A program made the position numbers and the translations under genes. Source: Sodiomyces alkalinus F11 (Eukaryota; Ascomycota; Sordariomycetes; Glomerellales; Plectosphaerellaceae). From it: a DNA stretch of 64,000 bases. Of the stretch, positions 11,481-22,749 are shown in pieces; the first letter of the stretch is position 1; each line of letters opens with the position of its first letter. The notes beneath the pieces are model-generated. The model saw only the letters and a program-made list of their open reading frames with translations, was not told the DNA's origin and did not search any database. The stretch covers positions 276,001 to 340,000 of the forward strand of contig NW_021167095.1 of the NCBI RefSeq assembly GCF_003711515.1, given 5' to 3'.

Positions 11481-11818
11481 TAATACGCCCTAGATTCTAC
11501 CTGGAATACCAGGGCGTACCACGGGTATACCACGGGCGTACTATAGCTTATACTATAGCACCCACGGGGTGTACTATAGCTTCCCTGGGGTATAATTAGT
11601 GAATACGGGGGAATCCCCCGGGTTCCTATACGTAGGAGCCGAGGATTCCACGGGGTTTACCCGTGGAATACTTAAGTCCCGGGAGCGCGCCCCCTTAATT
11701 AGACTAAGATATCTTTATTACACCTTATATTATACAGTAAAGGTCACCCCTTAAGAAAAGCCTAGCTTATAGGTTCTATAGTACTAGTTAGCCAGGGATA
11801 TACCGGTTAGGTATATTA
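11481..11818 (+). repeat. Element Y left LTR (338 bp)
   Basis: Starts TAATACGCCCTAGATTCTAC and ends GGTATATTA. It contains short internal repeats of the type CTATAGC/GCTATAG and CACGGG. It is a direct repeat of the right LTR apart from RIP transitions and a duplication in the right copy. Confidence 0.9.
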
Positions 11819-12610
11819 AATAGTAGTAACTAAGCTTTTAGGTAAGGTTTGTATACCGCCGCCCGGCACGGACTACGTATACTAAGACTAAATAGGCACG
11901 CGGTTTACTAGCAGTCGCCGTTATAGACTATATATCCTAAGATTAAATAGGTATATAGTTTACTAGGGCGTACTACGGGGTACCCTAGTAAACGCCAGCG
12001 TGTTAGGCGTAGCCGCCCTTAAAGGCGTAAACTACGTATACTAAGACTAAATGGACACGACCGCTCGTGTTACGCGAAGACGCCTCCCCTTTAATAGGTT
12101 TAGGCGTAGAGTAATAAAGGGAACCACCGTTAAGCGTAGGAAGGCGACTATACTAACCTATACTAGCTATAGAACCCGAGTTTTAATACCGCGATAACCT
12201 TCGCAACGATTATTAGTCGGGCGTAGGATAGCGATTATACTAACCTGCACTAACACTAACTATTCTTAATAATCGCTAAAAGGCGTAGGATAGCGATCAT
12301 CCTATTCTATATACTAGCTTTACCGTGGTACCGAGCCACTTAATAACTCCCCCCCCCCACCCCCTTTTTTTTTCCTTTTCCCGCGGAGTATTAGGGGAGC
12401 TAACCTCCCCTTACCGTAAGCTTCCCTTTACCCGTACTTCGCGGAGAACGTTTCCCTACTAGGATAGGCCGCGCGGCTTACTAATATCTAACCCGCTACT
12501 AATATACCGAGAATATCCGAGGCTAATAGCGTAGTAACCCTAAGAGGAAAAGCGTGGAACTAGTGTCCGTGCGAGAGGCTATATATCCTAAGGCTTAGGG
12601 GGTATATTTT

Positions 12611-12755
12611 AGCCTTGATCGGATTTACCTAAGGCCCCTCGGTTATCCTCTCTATTAGAGGGAGAGCTTCCCCTTATTCTACTAGCCTTTATCGGGTTTA
12701 CCCGAGGTTCCCTCGGCTTTCCTCCCTATTAAAGGGAGGGCTTCCTTATAGCAGA
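12611..12755. repeat. 73-bp tandem duplication
   Basis: Two units begin at 12611 and 12684 (AGCCTTGATCGGATTTACC and AGCCTTTATCGGGTTTACCC), each followed by CCTCGG..TTCCTC and an AGGGAG-GCTTCC end. Differences are mostly transitions. Confidence 0.8.
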
Positions 12756-12920
12756 CTCGCCTTATTACCGGCTAAGGATCCGAACGCGGACCTATTCCCC
12801 GGGCGAATATCGTGGTTTACTATTAGTTCCTTATATCCGCCCGCGGTACTCCGCTATATCGTCGCTCTATATCGTGGATCTCCCCTAAATATATCTCCGC
12901 CGTGTTACAACGTATACCCT

Positions 12921-12998
12921 TTTCTATTCCCTTCTTCCCTTTCCTTTCTTCCCTTTCCTTTCTTCCCTTTCCTTTCTTCCCTTTCCCTTCTTTCTTAT
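12921..12998. repeat. Polypyrimidine tandem repeat
   Basis: An uninterrupted pyrimidine strand is built from repeats of TTCCCTTTCC/TTTC. It is strand-asymmetric (all purine on the minus strand). Confidence 0.9.
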
Positions 12999-13068
12999 CT
13001 ATTATAAATACTATCGCCGCTAAATAACGCTTGCGGGATATAGGGCTTATATCGCCCGGGGCAGATAC

Positions 13069-13176
13069 TTAGGGATAAAAGCCGTTATATAGCTAAAGTT
13101 CGGTTACCGCCGGCGAATAGCGTTAGGGATAAAAGCCGTTATATAGCTAAAGTTTAATTACCGCTAGCGAATAGTA
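13069..13176. repeat. 54-bp tandem duplication
   Basis: Two units begin TTAGGGATAAAAGCCGTTAT at 13069 and 13123. They are nearly identical for about 30 bp and then differ by transitions. Confidence 0.85.
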
Positions 13177-13189
13177 AGACCTATACAAG

Positions 13190-13430
13190 CACCGTAAGAA
13201 TAAGGTAACCCTACTAATAAGGGACGAAGTTAGCTAGTTTACCGGATTAGTTAGATACCGGAAAAAGCTATAGAGGCGTAGGAATTAACTAACGTTTTTA
13301 AGGATAGATAAAAGACCTTAGTTAATCTAAGGATAGCCTTAAAGAAGATAGAGATTCCGAGGGCGCTATAGCTAGGCAATATTAAAGAACCGCGAGCGTT
13401 AAAGAACCGCGAGACGCTAAAGAACCACGA
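13190..13430 (+). pseudogene. Element Y ORF1, 5' exonic part (split by Gypsy-1 copy B)
   Basis: The plus-strand frame reads IPEKAIEA.ELTNVFKDR.K, then TLVNLRIALKKIEIPRAL, then a short tandem-repeated basic stretch (KEPRALKNRETLKNHEV at about 13384-13433). It is charged and probably helical or coiled-coil. Interior stops are RIP-type. The frame runs into the GGTAC target site and continues on the other side of Gypsy-1 copy B at 20664 with RGEL. No family is recognised; a Gag-like or coiled-coil structural protein is possible. Confidence 0.5.
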
Positions 13431-13435
13431 GGTAC

Positions 13436-13649
13436 TATTACGGGTTAACCCCGATATAGAGGATCCGGCTATACTCCGGATCTTCCTAACTGCGCACTTA
13501 GTTAACGGACCTATATCGCTAAGTTATCGCTACCTTAAAGCTAGCCTAGCGCTATAGAATTTTCTCCTTTTCCATTTTCCTTCCTTAGTTCTAGATAATC
13601 TATTATTACGACCTCACTTAGTGCCACGACCTATAACTAGTCGTTTATA
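13436..13649 (+). repeat. Gypsy-1 copy B 5' LTR
   Basis: Starts TATTACGGGTTAACCCCG and ends CGTTTATA (TG..CA before RIP). It has the same length as the 3' LTR at 20445-20658, from which it differs at a handful of positions. Confidence 0.95.
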
Positions 13650-13689
13650 TATCTAAAACTTAGCGATACCCACGCGCTACGCTAGCCAT

Positions 13690-14950
13690 AGATTAGGATC
13701 CTAATGCTACCGCCTAATAACCTATTAGAATTAAATAAGTCGTAGAGTGGACGAATTAGCGGTTCGAAGAAAATAACTAAGCCCTAAATGTAAGACTAGG
13801 CCCTCTTTATAAATAATATACCGATATTAACTCGAGGCTCGCTCCGATATAAGAATACTACTCGGAAATATACGAGTTTATAGACCGATAACGCCTAAGA
13901 GTAGAAGCCGATAAGCGATAATGCTAGTTAGTCGAATAGCTTATAGCCTAGCTCCTAGGATCGCCTGCTCCGTAGAACCTAACGCCGCTTAACCTGAATA
14001 TTCCGGCTCCCTCGTAGACCCCGATAATCCTTATACTAATAAAGTCTACCCTATTACCGGTTTTATCGCCTACGCTATAGCCCATAATAATAGTAGTCGC
14101 CCCGACCTTAACGGCGATACTCTATAAGATTATCGATACCCCGGCGAAGTTCTTAGGGAAGCGAGTATATTATAGCGCGTAGGCCTACACGATACGGTAA
14201 AAGCTTATAATCGATAGCCATTTATTCTAGAATAATATATAAGCTTAGTATATAATCTATATTTACCTAAGGCCTAAAGTATAATAGGTTATATTAGCCT
14301 TCTATAAAAGTGATAGGCCGGGTAAGCTTATAGACCCTAATAACTTTATGGCGTATCTTAATCGCACTTACCTTAACGCCACGGAATAATTATAGGCCGC
14401 CTAAGCCTTACCCACGATTCGTTAATAAACCGATAAGTTATTTACCGCTTTCTTACCCTATTTTAAAAGATAGATCGCCTTTACGGGTAATACCGAATAG
14501 GAAGCCACCGTATAGATCTTATTCCTTAAAGGAGCGATTACTTCGCGACGTAGGGATAAACTTATCTCCGCCCGAATCCCTACTAACTATTATACTATAT
14601 AGGTTAACGGCGTGTAAAAGATGGCTAGGAAACTTAAAGGCTATTAGTTTAAATAAAACTACGATAAATAAGCTTAAGACTATATAACCGCGAAGAAGCA
14701 TACCGATAACGATATAAAGATAGGCGGAGTAAACTATATTAGCGATAGGAAGACGAAGTACAAGACTCGGATATACTATAACTATAATAAAAAGGGGTAT
14801 ATTGCGCGGAACTATAAAAAGCTAAAGGAAAACTAAGATATAGTCTGGAAGGTTAAGGAGACTTATACGAAAGATCGTGATAAAAGCGGGGATAAGTCGA
14901 CTAGCGAGGATAACTCGGAAAAAGAGTAGCTCTAACGCGAAAATAGGCGT
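13690..14950 (+). pseudogene. Gypsy-1 copy B gag
   Basis: The plus-strand frame after the LTR leads into a typical Gag core near 14330-14600 and ends in a CX2CX4HX4C zinc knuckle at 14774-14815. There the codons TAC, TAT, TAT and TAT stand where two Cys, one His and the last Cys belong (reads YYNYNKKGYIARNY). All four ligands are changed to Tyr by TGY/CAY to TAY. A charged Ser/Asp/Lys tail follows (14850-14940). Stops are RIP-type. Confidence 0.75.
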
Positions 14951-17900
14951 TAAAGCCGATAGCCACGATATAGCGGGAGTAGGAGGCGTTTAAAGTGCGT
15001 ACTAGTAGTAACCCGGCACTTATAGTAGTTAGAATAAATAAACGGCGTATCCTCGCCTTTATTAATACTAGTTGCGATTACTATACCGCTATAAGTAAAT
15101 AGTTTACCTAAAGACTCTAATTACCGTTAGTCGATAAGACGAATTAACTACTAAATAGCTTCTTGGAAGCTATTAGAACTATTAGTAATACGGGGATCGC
15201 CGTTTATAAACTCAAGATCGGCAGTTACCCGTAAAGGATATTTATATATATAGTGCCCGGGCTTAACTAAAATATATTCCTTAGGAAGCCGTAGATAGAA
15301 TAAAACGATATAACGTATTACGCTAAAATAAACGGCTTTACTATAGAGTAGCCGGATTAAATATACGACTTTGTTATAAAAAGGAACCTACCGGAGTATA
15401 AGCTATGTATAACGCCTATTTAGTTATAGGATCTATATTCGCGGGTATTATTCGACGACTATAATAGAAAGGTAACGAAGTCTTAATATAAGGAGTAAGC
15501 CTAAAGGATATCGAAAAAGCGTTATATAAGAAATAACTAATAGACCTAAAGGACTTTATACCCGAAGAGTTACTACGAGAATTTAGCGACCTATTCGCGC
15601 CTGATAAGGCTAATTAATTACCGCTATACTAATTAGGAGTTAACTATAAGGTAAACCTTATACCCGGAAGCGACGGTAAAGAACTATCGCTTCCTTAAGG
15701 GCCGCTCTATAATATATCGAGAGAAGAACTCTTAGTATTACGGAAAACACTTACTAACCTAATAGATAAAGGATTTATCCGTGTTAGTGGTTCGGAAGCC
15801 GCGGCTCCTATCCTTTTTATAAGAAAGCTAGGCGGAGGACTTTAATTTTATTACGACTATTAAGCCTTAAACGCGATTACTAAGCGAGACCATTATTTAC
15901 TTCCCCTAATCGCTAAGATACTATAGAACCTAAGCTAAGTAAAATAGTTTATAAAGCTTAACGTAGTTACCGCCTTTTATAAGATTAGGATAGCCCTAGG
16001 ACACGAATATAAGACCGGTTCTAAACTCGGTTTAGGCTCTTCGAATAGCTTATCTACCTATTCGGCCTAAGTAAGGCTCCCGTGACTTTTTAACGATATA
16101 TTAATAAGATAATATAGCGCTTCCTAGACGACTTTATTACCGCTTATATTAACGATATCCTAGTCTACTCTAATAGGAGTTAGGCCGATTATAAGGCGAA
16201 GGTAAAGTAAGTGCTCCGCGTACTCGCGGATACTAGCCTAAACGTAAATCCGTTAAAGTATAAGTTTAGCGTAAAGACTATAAAGTACCTAGAATTTATA
16301 ATTACCGCGGGGAAAGGCGTGTTTTACGACCTAAAGAAGTTACGAGCTATTTATAAGTAGGAAACGCCTATAACGGTTAAGGGCGTACGAAGCTTCTTAG
16401 AGTTTACGAATTATTACCGAATCTTTATTAAGGATTTTTCGGGGATCTTAGCCCCGTTAATAGCATTAACTGAGAAAGACTATACCGTTTAATAGGGTCC
16501 TCAGGAAAAAGCGGCCTTTTATAAACTAAAGGCGAGGTTCTAAGAAAGACCGATACTATAATAGTAGGACCTAGTAAATATGATGTTTATCGAGACGGAC
16601 TATTTAGGGTTTACCCTTAGAGGTAGCCTAATATAAGAAAACGCGGACGGAAATCGCTACGTAATCGTATACTACTCTTTTAAACTTAATAAAGCAGAAT
16701 ATAACTACTTAATCTACGATAAGGAAATATTACTAATTATAAGTTATTTAATAATATAACGGGCTAAGCTTATTAGTTATAGGTAGTTTATAGTCCTCTC
16801 CGACTATAAGGCCCTGAAATACTTTATAATAAAGCGAACGCTTACTAAGCGATAAAGCCGATAAGCCGGCGAGCTTATATAGTTCGACTTTATACTTAAG
16901 TATCGGAAAGAAAAGAATAACGCGATAGCGGACGCCCTCTCGCGTTAATAGTAAGATAAGCCCTAAGATATAAGGGACGAATAGGAGTAATCTCGTTATA
17001 TTTAATTAATTCCTAATACCGTGATTCTACTTAGTATTCGTTATATTAATAGCGGTTAATTAATCTTCGAGGCGGACTAAGAGCTATAGCGACTATAGGA
17101 TAAGACGCTTACGACTAACGAATAATATTAAGGAGCCTTATCTACGGTTACTAAAGAAGAATAATAGTTCCTACTATTATTAGAATTAAAGCTATAAATA
17201 GCCGAGTACTTAGTCTCTACGATTAGGTTACTCCTATTCCGCGACTGAATTTAGGTGGCCGGGTCTATTAAAGGGTTAACGTTATAATGGAGGATTATTT
17301 AGTTAATTCACGATTTAGTAATCGGAGGATACCCCGGACACGAAAATACTATCGCTTTAGTAGCGCGTCGCTTTTTTTAGCCGAGGATAAATAAGGATAT
17401 CCGATAATTTATCTAGAACTACGATATTTACGGAAAGGTGTATATATAGAGAAATATAAAATAAGGCTTTTTACGCCCTTTCCCGGTACTAGAACGAATA
17501 CGGAGCGACCTATCGATAGATTTTATAATAGACCTGCTACTAGCCGGCGAGAAGAAGGCGCGCTACCTTTAGGTTATTATAGACCGTCTAACTAAGGCGG
17601 TAATATTAGAAGCGATAAAGATAATAAAAGCCGAAGCTTACGCGGAACGGTTCTTATACTATTATTTCCGGTTCCACGGAATACTTAGGTCGATTATTAG
17701 TAACTAAGGCTTAAACTAGATAAATAGGTTCTAAAAGTATTTCGATAAGCTTATACGGATATCGCGTAAGCTTAGTATAGTATACTACCCCTAAACTAAT
17801 AAAGTAATAAAGCGTATAAACTAAGAAGTGTAAGCTTATTTATAAGCCTTTATCCATTACGTTTAGGATAACTAGGATCGCCTATTACCCGCAGTATAAC

Positions 17901-18660
17901 TAGCCCTAAATAACCGCGAGAGCTCCATAATAGGGTTTAATCCCTTTTTCTTAGAATATAGCCATTATAACGATCTAATCTAGATAACCGAGGAGCCCCT
18001 TTTAGAACCTAGAGTATTAGCGGCCTACGACTTAGTACGCTATTTATAGGAAGCGACCGAGTTCGCTTAAGCCGCGATCGTGTTAATATAGCTTAGAAAT
18101 AAGGAGTCTACTAACTAATATCGTATACCGGCTAAGCGTTTTAAGGTTAACGACTTAGTCTAGCTATTATTAGCTAACTATTTAACTCCGCGACTATTAT
18201 AAAACCTTAACTAGCTTTATTATAAATACCGAGGTATAAAAGGTAATTAGCCTATATATAGTCGAGCTCGCTATACTATCGTAGATCTACCCTTAATTGT
18301 ACGTGGACTTATTATATCGCGCGGGCGATAACCCCTTTCCCGGATAAATAATAGACGACCCTTAACTACCGCTTATTTAAGAAATAACCGATAGTAAAGA
18401 ATAGGAAGTCGAGGAAATCCTCTACGCGAGGACGAAAAGGCGAGGCAGGGGATTAAGACGTAAAGTACTAATACGATAGGTAGGATACTATAAGCCTATA
18501 TAGGAACCTTTAGAACTATTAGCGTAAACGCGGGTACTCGATAAGTTTAAAGGGAAATTTAGCTTAGTAGTAATAAACGATAGCCTATTAGATACTTTCG
18601 CGCTATCACGATATAGGAACCGATATATAAGGGATTATATCGCGATAATTAAAAAGGAGT
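14951..18660 (+). pseudogene. Gypsy-1 copy B pol: protease, RT, RNase H, integrase, chromodomain
   Basis: The protease region is near 15054, where the active-site Asp of the D(S/T)G motif reads as Asn (FINTSCDYYTAIS). RT lies at 15560-16300: GFIRVSGSEAAAPILF, then the DYR.LNA.TKRDHYPLP block. The catalytic YIDD reads YIND at 16145-16156. RNase H is at about 16580-16980 (NKAEYNYLIYDKEILLI). Integrase has a zinc-binding module near 17310-17430 and core segments IDFIIDLLLAGEKKARYL and YFDKL.RISRKLSIAYYPQTN, with the second Asp reading Asn. A chromodomain sits at about 18410-18530 (YARTKRRGRGLRRKVL). Several catalytic changes are TG to TA across codon borders. It is non-functional. Confidence 0.9.
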
Positions 18661-18689
18661 AAGAGTCGGATTTAGTTTAGGCCGGATAG

Positions 18690-20110
18690 GCCCCGCGCCT
18701 TAGCCACGCTTAATATAAGCCTAGATCGATATCCTCGGCCTTAAAATCGCTATCCTTAGGATTATCGACTTCTATCAAAGTCTTACCCTTATCGCCCCGT
18801 TATAGGTTAGAGTCTATCTCCTTAACCTTATCGTTATTTTCATTATCGCTATTATCGGAGATTATAACCGCGCTAATAATAGTTATACTTATAGGCGTAA
18901 AAGCCCGTCTACGCTCCGCGTATTATTAGAGTTCGGAGATTACGATATTAGCGCGACCGAGTATAAGTATCTCCTTAAGTAGCCGAGTATACTCCCTTAG
19001 CTCTATAAGACTAAAGCGTCTAAAGTCTTTATCCCATAACGTTAACCCCGATAAAGGAGTAGGAGTAACAGGATAGGCGTCCTTTTCCGCTATAATATTA
19101 GGAGGGACCGGGCCCGAAACTACTACCTTACCTATAACCTTATAAGGAGAAGATAAGGCTGGCTATTCCGCCCTAATAGTAACCTCCTTTAAAGGCGATA
19201 TATCTAGTCCTGATACTATCTTTTCTATAACCCCCGAGGAAGAAGAAAAGACTAATATAACCACCTCGTTAGCGACCTTTATTACCGGAGGAAGTAAGGC
19301 TAGTTTAGCTACCTTATTAATAACCTTAGGAAGAGGCAGAGAGGCTAACTACGGTGTTACCGCTTTTTAGACCTTTTAGAAAGGAGAAAGGGCTAACACG
19401 ATTACCGTGCCGGGAGCCTCCGCGGGATATATAGCTATAGGTAATATCGCTATTATTACTTCCCTAGCTATAAGGGTATCCTAGAAGACCGTGTAGGCGT
19501 TAATATACGGTTCTTACTCCTAAAAGAAGAGTTAGCGATACTATCGCGACCTCTTAAGGTGGAGGAAGTCTTAGAGGGGCGTTCTTATTATCGTCGTTCA
19601 TAAAGATAGCCGTCTTAAATAACCTCTACACATAGCCTTTAAGGTGCGTTAGGAGAGGAGTATACTAGTATATTTTTATAGAGTATACGTAGTATTTCTT
19701 CCCCCGATTAGTCTAGCTACGATAAAGACGCTTATACTTTCTATTAGCGATATCGCGCGTATAAAGGAGGTATAGCTCGGTATAAACGCTACCGGGAGGG
19801 TATTTAGGAGGCCGACTACCCGCTGATTTCTTCTTTTTAGGCGGCGGCGAGGGCGATAATATAAACTATTATACGGCTAGTATCGCCTTAAGACGTAAGA
19901 GCGTTATAACTATATTATCGTCGGCGGTATACTTATTACTATTATTACCCTTATTATCGCCGGGGGCTAGTACCGTCTATAAAAACGATATAAGTTAGCG
20001 AAGGGTTCCTAATAAAAAGATCGTAAGCGAGAGACGGCTTACCTTAAACGGGGAACTCTTAAACTAACCGAGTATTATTATTATTATCTAAGGACAGGCG
20101 ATATTAAAGG
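18690..20110 (-). pseudogene. Gypsy-1 copy B antisense ORF (aORF)
   Basis: Minus-strand frame convergent with pol, about 400 codons. In coding order, exon 1 ends near 20043. After the intron come an Asp/Asn-rich segment (PGDNKGNNSNKYTADDN), LSPSPPPKKKKSAGSRPPK and VYTELYLLYTRDIANR, and near the C-terminus an acidic tail (SDNSDNENNDKVKEIDS). Copy A encodes the same blocks with conservative or synonymous-looking differences, so the frame was under coding constraint before RIP. Asn-type triplet runs precede it (about 20155-20175). The polypurine tract and 3' LTR lie just upstream of its start. The function is unknown. Confidence 0.65.
19977..20042 (-). other. Predicted spliceosomal intron in copy B aORF (66 nt)
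   Basis: On the minus strand it starts GTAAGC, contains CGCTAACTTAT before the 3' end and finishes TTATAG. The homologous intron in copy A is 63 nt with the same three signals. It lies on the strand opposite to the retroviral genomic RNA, so it would not be removed during retrotransposition. Confidence 0.65.
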
Positions 20111-20423
20111 AATTATCGCTATAAGGAAGAACGAGTATATATATAACCGCTATTACTATTATTATTATTATTAAAGGTCAGGAGGGGAATAGAAGAAAAG
20201 AGGGCCTATAAAGAAAATAGGGCTGATATATTCATAGATAGTATCTACGCGAGGGTGGCCCATATTACTATTTCGGGTATATAAATAAAGGTTAATAGGC
20301 TACCTAAGATTTCTTTAATATTAACGTAAAGGCGAGGTAAGATAAAGAGACACGACTATTCCTTTATCACCGCGATATAAGGGGGAGCTAAACTATAGCG
20401 GTAACGCGTGGTTATATAACCCC

Positions 20424-20658
20424 TGGAGGGAGAGGGGGGGATAATATTACGGGTTAACCCCGATATAGAGGATCCGGCTATACTCCGGATCTTCCTAACT
20501 ACGCCCTTAGTTAACGGACCTATATCGCTAAGTTATCGCTACCTTATAGCCAGCCTAGCGCTATAGACTTTTCTCCTTTTCCTTCTTCCTTCCTTAGTTC
20601 TAGATAATCTATTATCACGACCTTACTTATTGCCACGACCTATGACTAGTCGTTTATA
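20424..20658 (+). repeat. Gypsy-1 copy B polypurine tract and 3' LTR
   Basis: A purine tract (GGAGGGAGAGGGGGGG, about 20424-20440) primes plus-strand synthesis in this family. The LTR follows at 20445-20658. It ends CGTTTATA and abuts the GGTAC duplication. Confidence 0.9.
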
Positions 20659-20663
20659 GGTAC

Positions 20664-20883
20664 GTGGGGAACTATAAGACTAAGGGTTATAAGGCACGCT
20701 GGCCGTACAATATAAGACGAATATTACCGCCGCCCTAGGTAACGACCGTAAACCCTAGGGAACTAGAAGGAACGGCAGGAATAAAAGCACTATAACCTAT
20801 ACGTGCCTTTTATCGGCCGCCGTAGATATAATTACTACGGAGCCGTACGCGGCGCTAGAAAAAGTACTATCGCTCCTATAATA
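20664..20883 (+). pseudogene. Element Y ORF1, 3' part
   Basis: It continues the frame interrupted at 13430-13435 once the nested element and one GGTAC are removed. It reads TLAVQYKTNITAALGNDRKP, then a basic stretch rich in Arg/Asn, then CLLSAAVDIITTEPYAALEK. A stop-type TAA follows at about 20880, which may be a RIP-mutated Gln. The continued frame across 7.2 kb of foreign DNA is the main support for this ORF being real. Confidence 0.5.
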
Positions 20884-20899
20884 TCCGGCTTTTCTTCCC

Positions 20900-22749
20900 C
20901 TTCCTCTCCTACTTACTATTACCACGATTATTTATATCGCTAATATAGTTTACTATTATTTCTATAATACCCTACTCACGAATTTATAGTTTCTATAACG
21001 TATACCCCTTCCTTTTTCTATTTATATAAGCGCGAATTATCCGCTCCCCCCGCCTTTTACGGTAAACCGACGCGGATAGCCGCGTTTCTTCCTATACCGC
21101 CTCGGCGATTTAGAACCGCCCTGCGGCCTACCTACTTTATAGTCCGGGCGCCGAGTTCCTACTAGCTATCTAAAGACTACGACTACCACGACCTCTTCGA
21201 ACGCGCCTTTAAGAACCCTAAAAAGCTAGGTACCGGCTTTACTAAAGCCGGATATTACCGCGCTATTACCCTTTACGGTGGGGAAGAGCGTCTAGAATAT
21301 AAGCTAAACGCCCTCGGCGAGCGGTTCGTAGAGTAGAAGCAGTGCTATAAGAGTATAATCCGCGAGTTCCGAGTATACGCTAAAGCCTAGGGCTACCTTA
21401 ACCTAGAGGCACACGACCTAGACCGTACTATCTTCGTGCCCATTGAGTACCCTAAGGAAAACACCGAGGTTATATAGTAAGAAGCTAATAAACTTATTCG
21501 GCAGTTTCCTTAGCCCGGTTACCTACTAAACGCTAACACGGAGCTTATATCTTAGGAACGCCTAGATATCTCCTATAAAGACTACTTAAAGATAGGCTAA
21601 AACCCCAATATACCCCGTAACTATACAGGGAAGTTTATAAAGGCTCCCTAGGAAGCCTATACGTCTTACGCTAACACGCCCGCTATTATTCCCGGCCCTC
21701 GCTCTACTATATATGTTAACCTCGTAAATAACGCGGAAGCTAGTAATAGTCCTGCCGTTACCTCGGGTTCCTAGGGTATATCTTATTCAGTGCTAATTCC
21801 TAGGTTTATACTCGACTACTAGCGGGAGTAGACCTTCTTAACGTAGGCTATATATAACCTTATCGGTATAAGGGGTAAGACTATCACGGAAGAAGAGTTC
21901 CGCCGTAAGTCGTAGGAATATACTAAGGAAACCGAGAAGCGTAACGAACTAGTATATAAATACCTTAAGGGACTAACTACGGGCTTTAACTAGCCGGAGG
22001 AGTAGTCTATTAACGTCCTATCGGCCGCGGAGTTTCTGGGTTAGTTATGCCTAAGTAGCGTACCGAGTCTTACTACACCGGCTAAGGTAACTAAGCGGCC
22101 CGCGCTAGGCCCGGCCGGTTCTAATCCTACTTCCGCTAAGCGAGTAGCCGTGGAAGGCTCTAAGGAAAAGATACTCCTAGATATAGTTAAGAACTATAGC
22201 ACTAAACTACGGGATAATAAGGAGCTACCCTCCTTTAATTCGATAGGCACCGGTATATAGACTCTAGTAATTATATACTAGCGTGGCTACAGAATGATAC
22301 TCCCTATCCTAGCGGGATATTAGCTTTACGGCTTTATTAGGAATATCGTAGCCCCGAGTACTAGCTAGAACGCTATAGAATTCACCTAAGTCGTGCGTTA
22401 CTTTCGCCTAACAAGGGCGGTTCCCCTAGCTCCCCTAGGAATTAATCGGTAGTTATTGCCGGCCTACCTTAACTAGCTTACTAAGCGCGCCACCCCCGAC
22501 CGTGAGCTTTCCCTCCGCACTATACTCGCGTGCGTGGCCCTTTAAGGCTAGTATACCGAGTATAGCGTATCCGGACCTATAGTATTCGCTAACCTTAACC
22601 TCGGACACCTTAACAGGCTAATAAACGAGATAACGGTATAAGACGCGGCTATTTTCCTAAAGGCCGATCTTAACTAGTAGGGTTTCCCCGACGAAATTAA
22701 GCCTATTACCTAGGATAATAACGACTACGAGGTTACTATCCTAGAGTGA
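20900..22749 (+). pseudogene. Element Y ORF2, unknown protein of about 560-600 residues
   Basis: The long plus-strand frame is open from about 20950 and continuous from 21076 to 22749. It is interrupted only by TAG/TAA, and it ends at a TGA (22747-22749). TGA would not be made by CpA/TpG mutation, so it is probably the authentic stop. Segments read DYDYHDLFERAFKNPKKLG, GEERLEYKLNALGERFVE, EEEFRRKS.EYTKETEKRNE and PDRELSLRTILACVAL. Composition is that of a soluble globular protein; no zinc knuckle, protease, RT or integrase motif and no membrane segment is seen. It lies between ORF1 and the right LTR. I do not recognise it. It could be a divergent Gag or a captured gene. Confidence 0.55.

Larger units (their letters stand above)
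11819..13189. other. Element Y left internal region, repeat-rich, no gene seen
   Basis: It is non-coding as far as I can see but structured. There are three degenerate copies of ACGTATACTAAGACTAAAT (about 11871, 11926 and 12031). A C-run and T-run lie at 12349-12373, a 73-bp tandem duplication at 12611-12755, a pyrimidine tract at 12921-12998 and a 54-bp tandem duplication at 13069-13176. The GC-rich motif shared with other element-Y-family copies lies at 13031-13058. Confidence 0.6.
13436..20658 (+). mobile_element. Gypsy-1 copy B: complete Ty3/gypsy chromovirus (7.2 kb), RIP-inactivated
   Basis: Both LTRs are 214 bp and the TSD GGTAC flanks it exactly (13431-13435 and 20659-20663). The order is LTR, gag with zinc knuckle, protease, RT, RNase H, integrase, chromodomain, convergent antisense ORF, polypurine tract and LTR. 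It is inserted inside ORF1 of element Y. It carries many stops in all genes. Confidence 0.95.

Noticed and set aside
12340..12375. C-run and T-run as a polypurine/polypyrimidine signal for element Y
   Set aside because: It lies about 500 bp inside the left internal region, not next to an LTR.
14519..14701. Open minus-strand frame of 60 codons
   Set aside because: Antisense shadow of Gypsy-1B gag.
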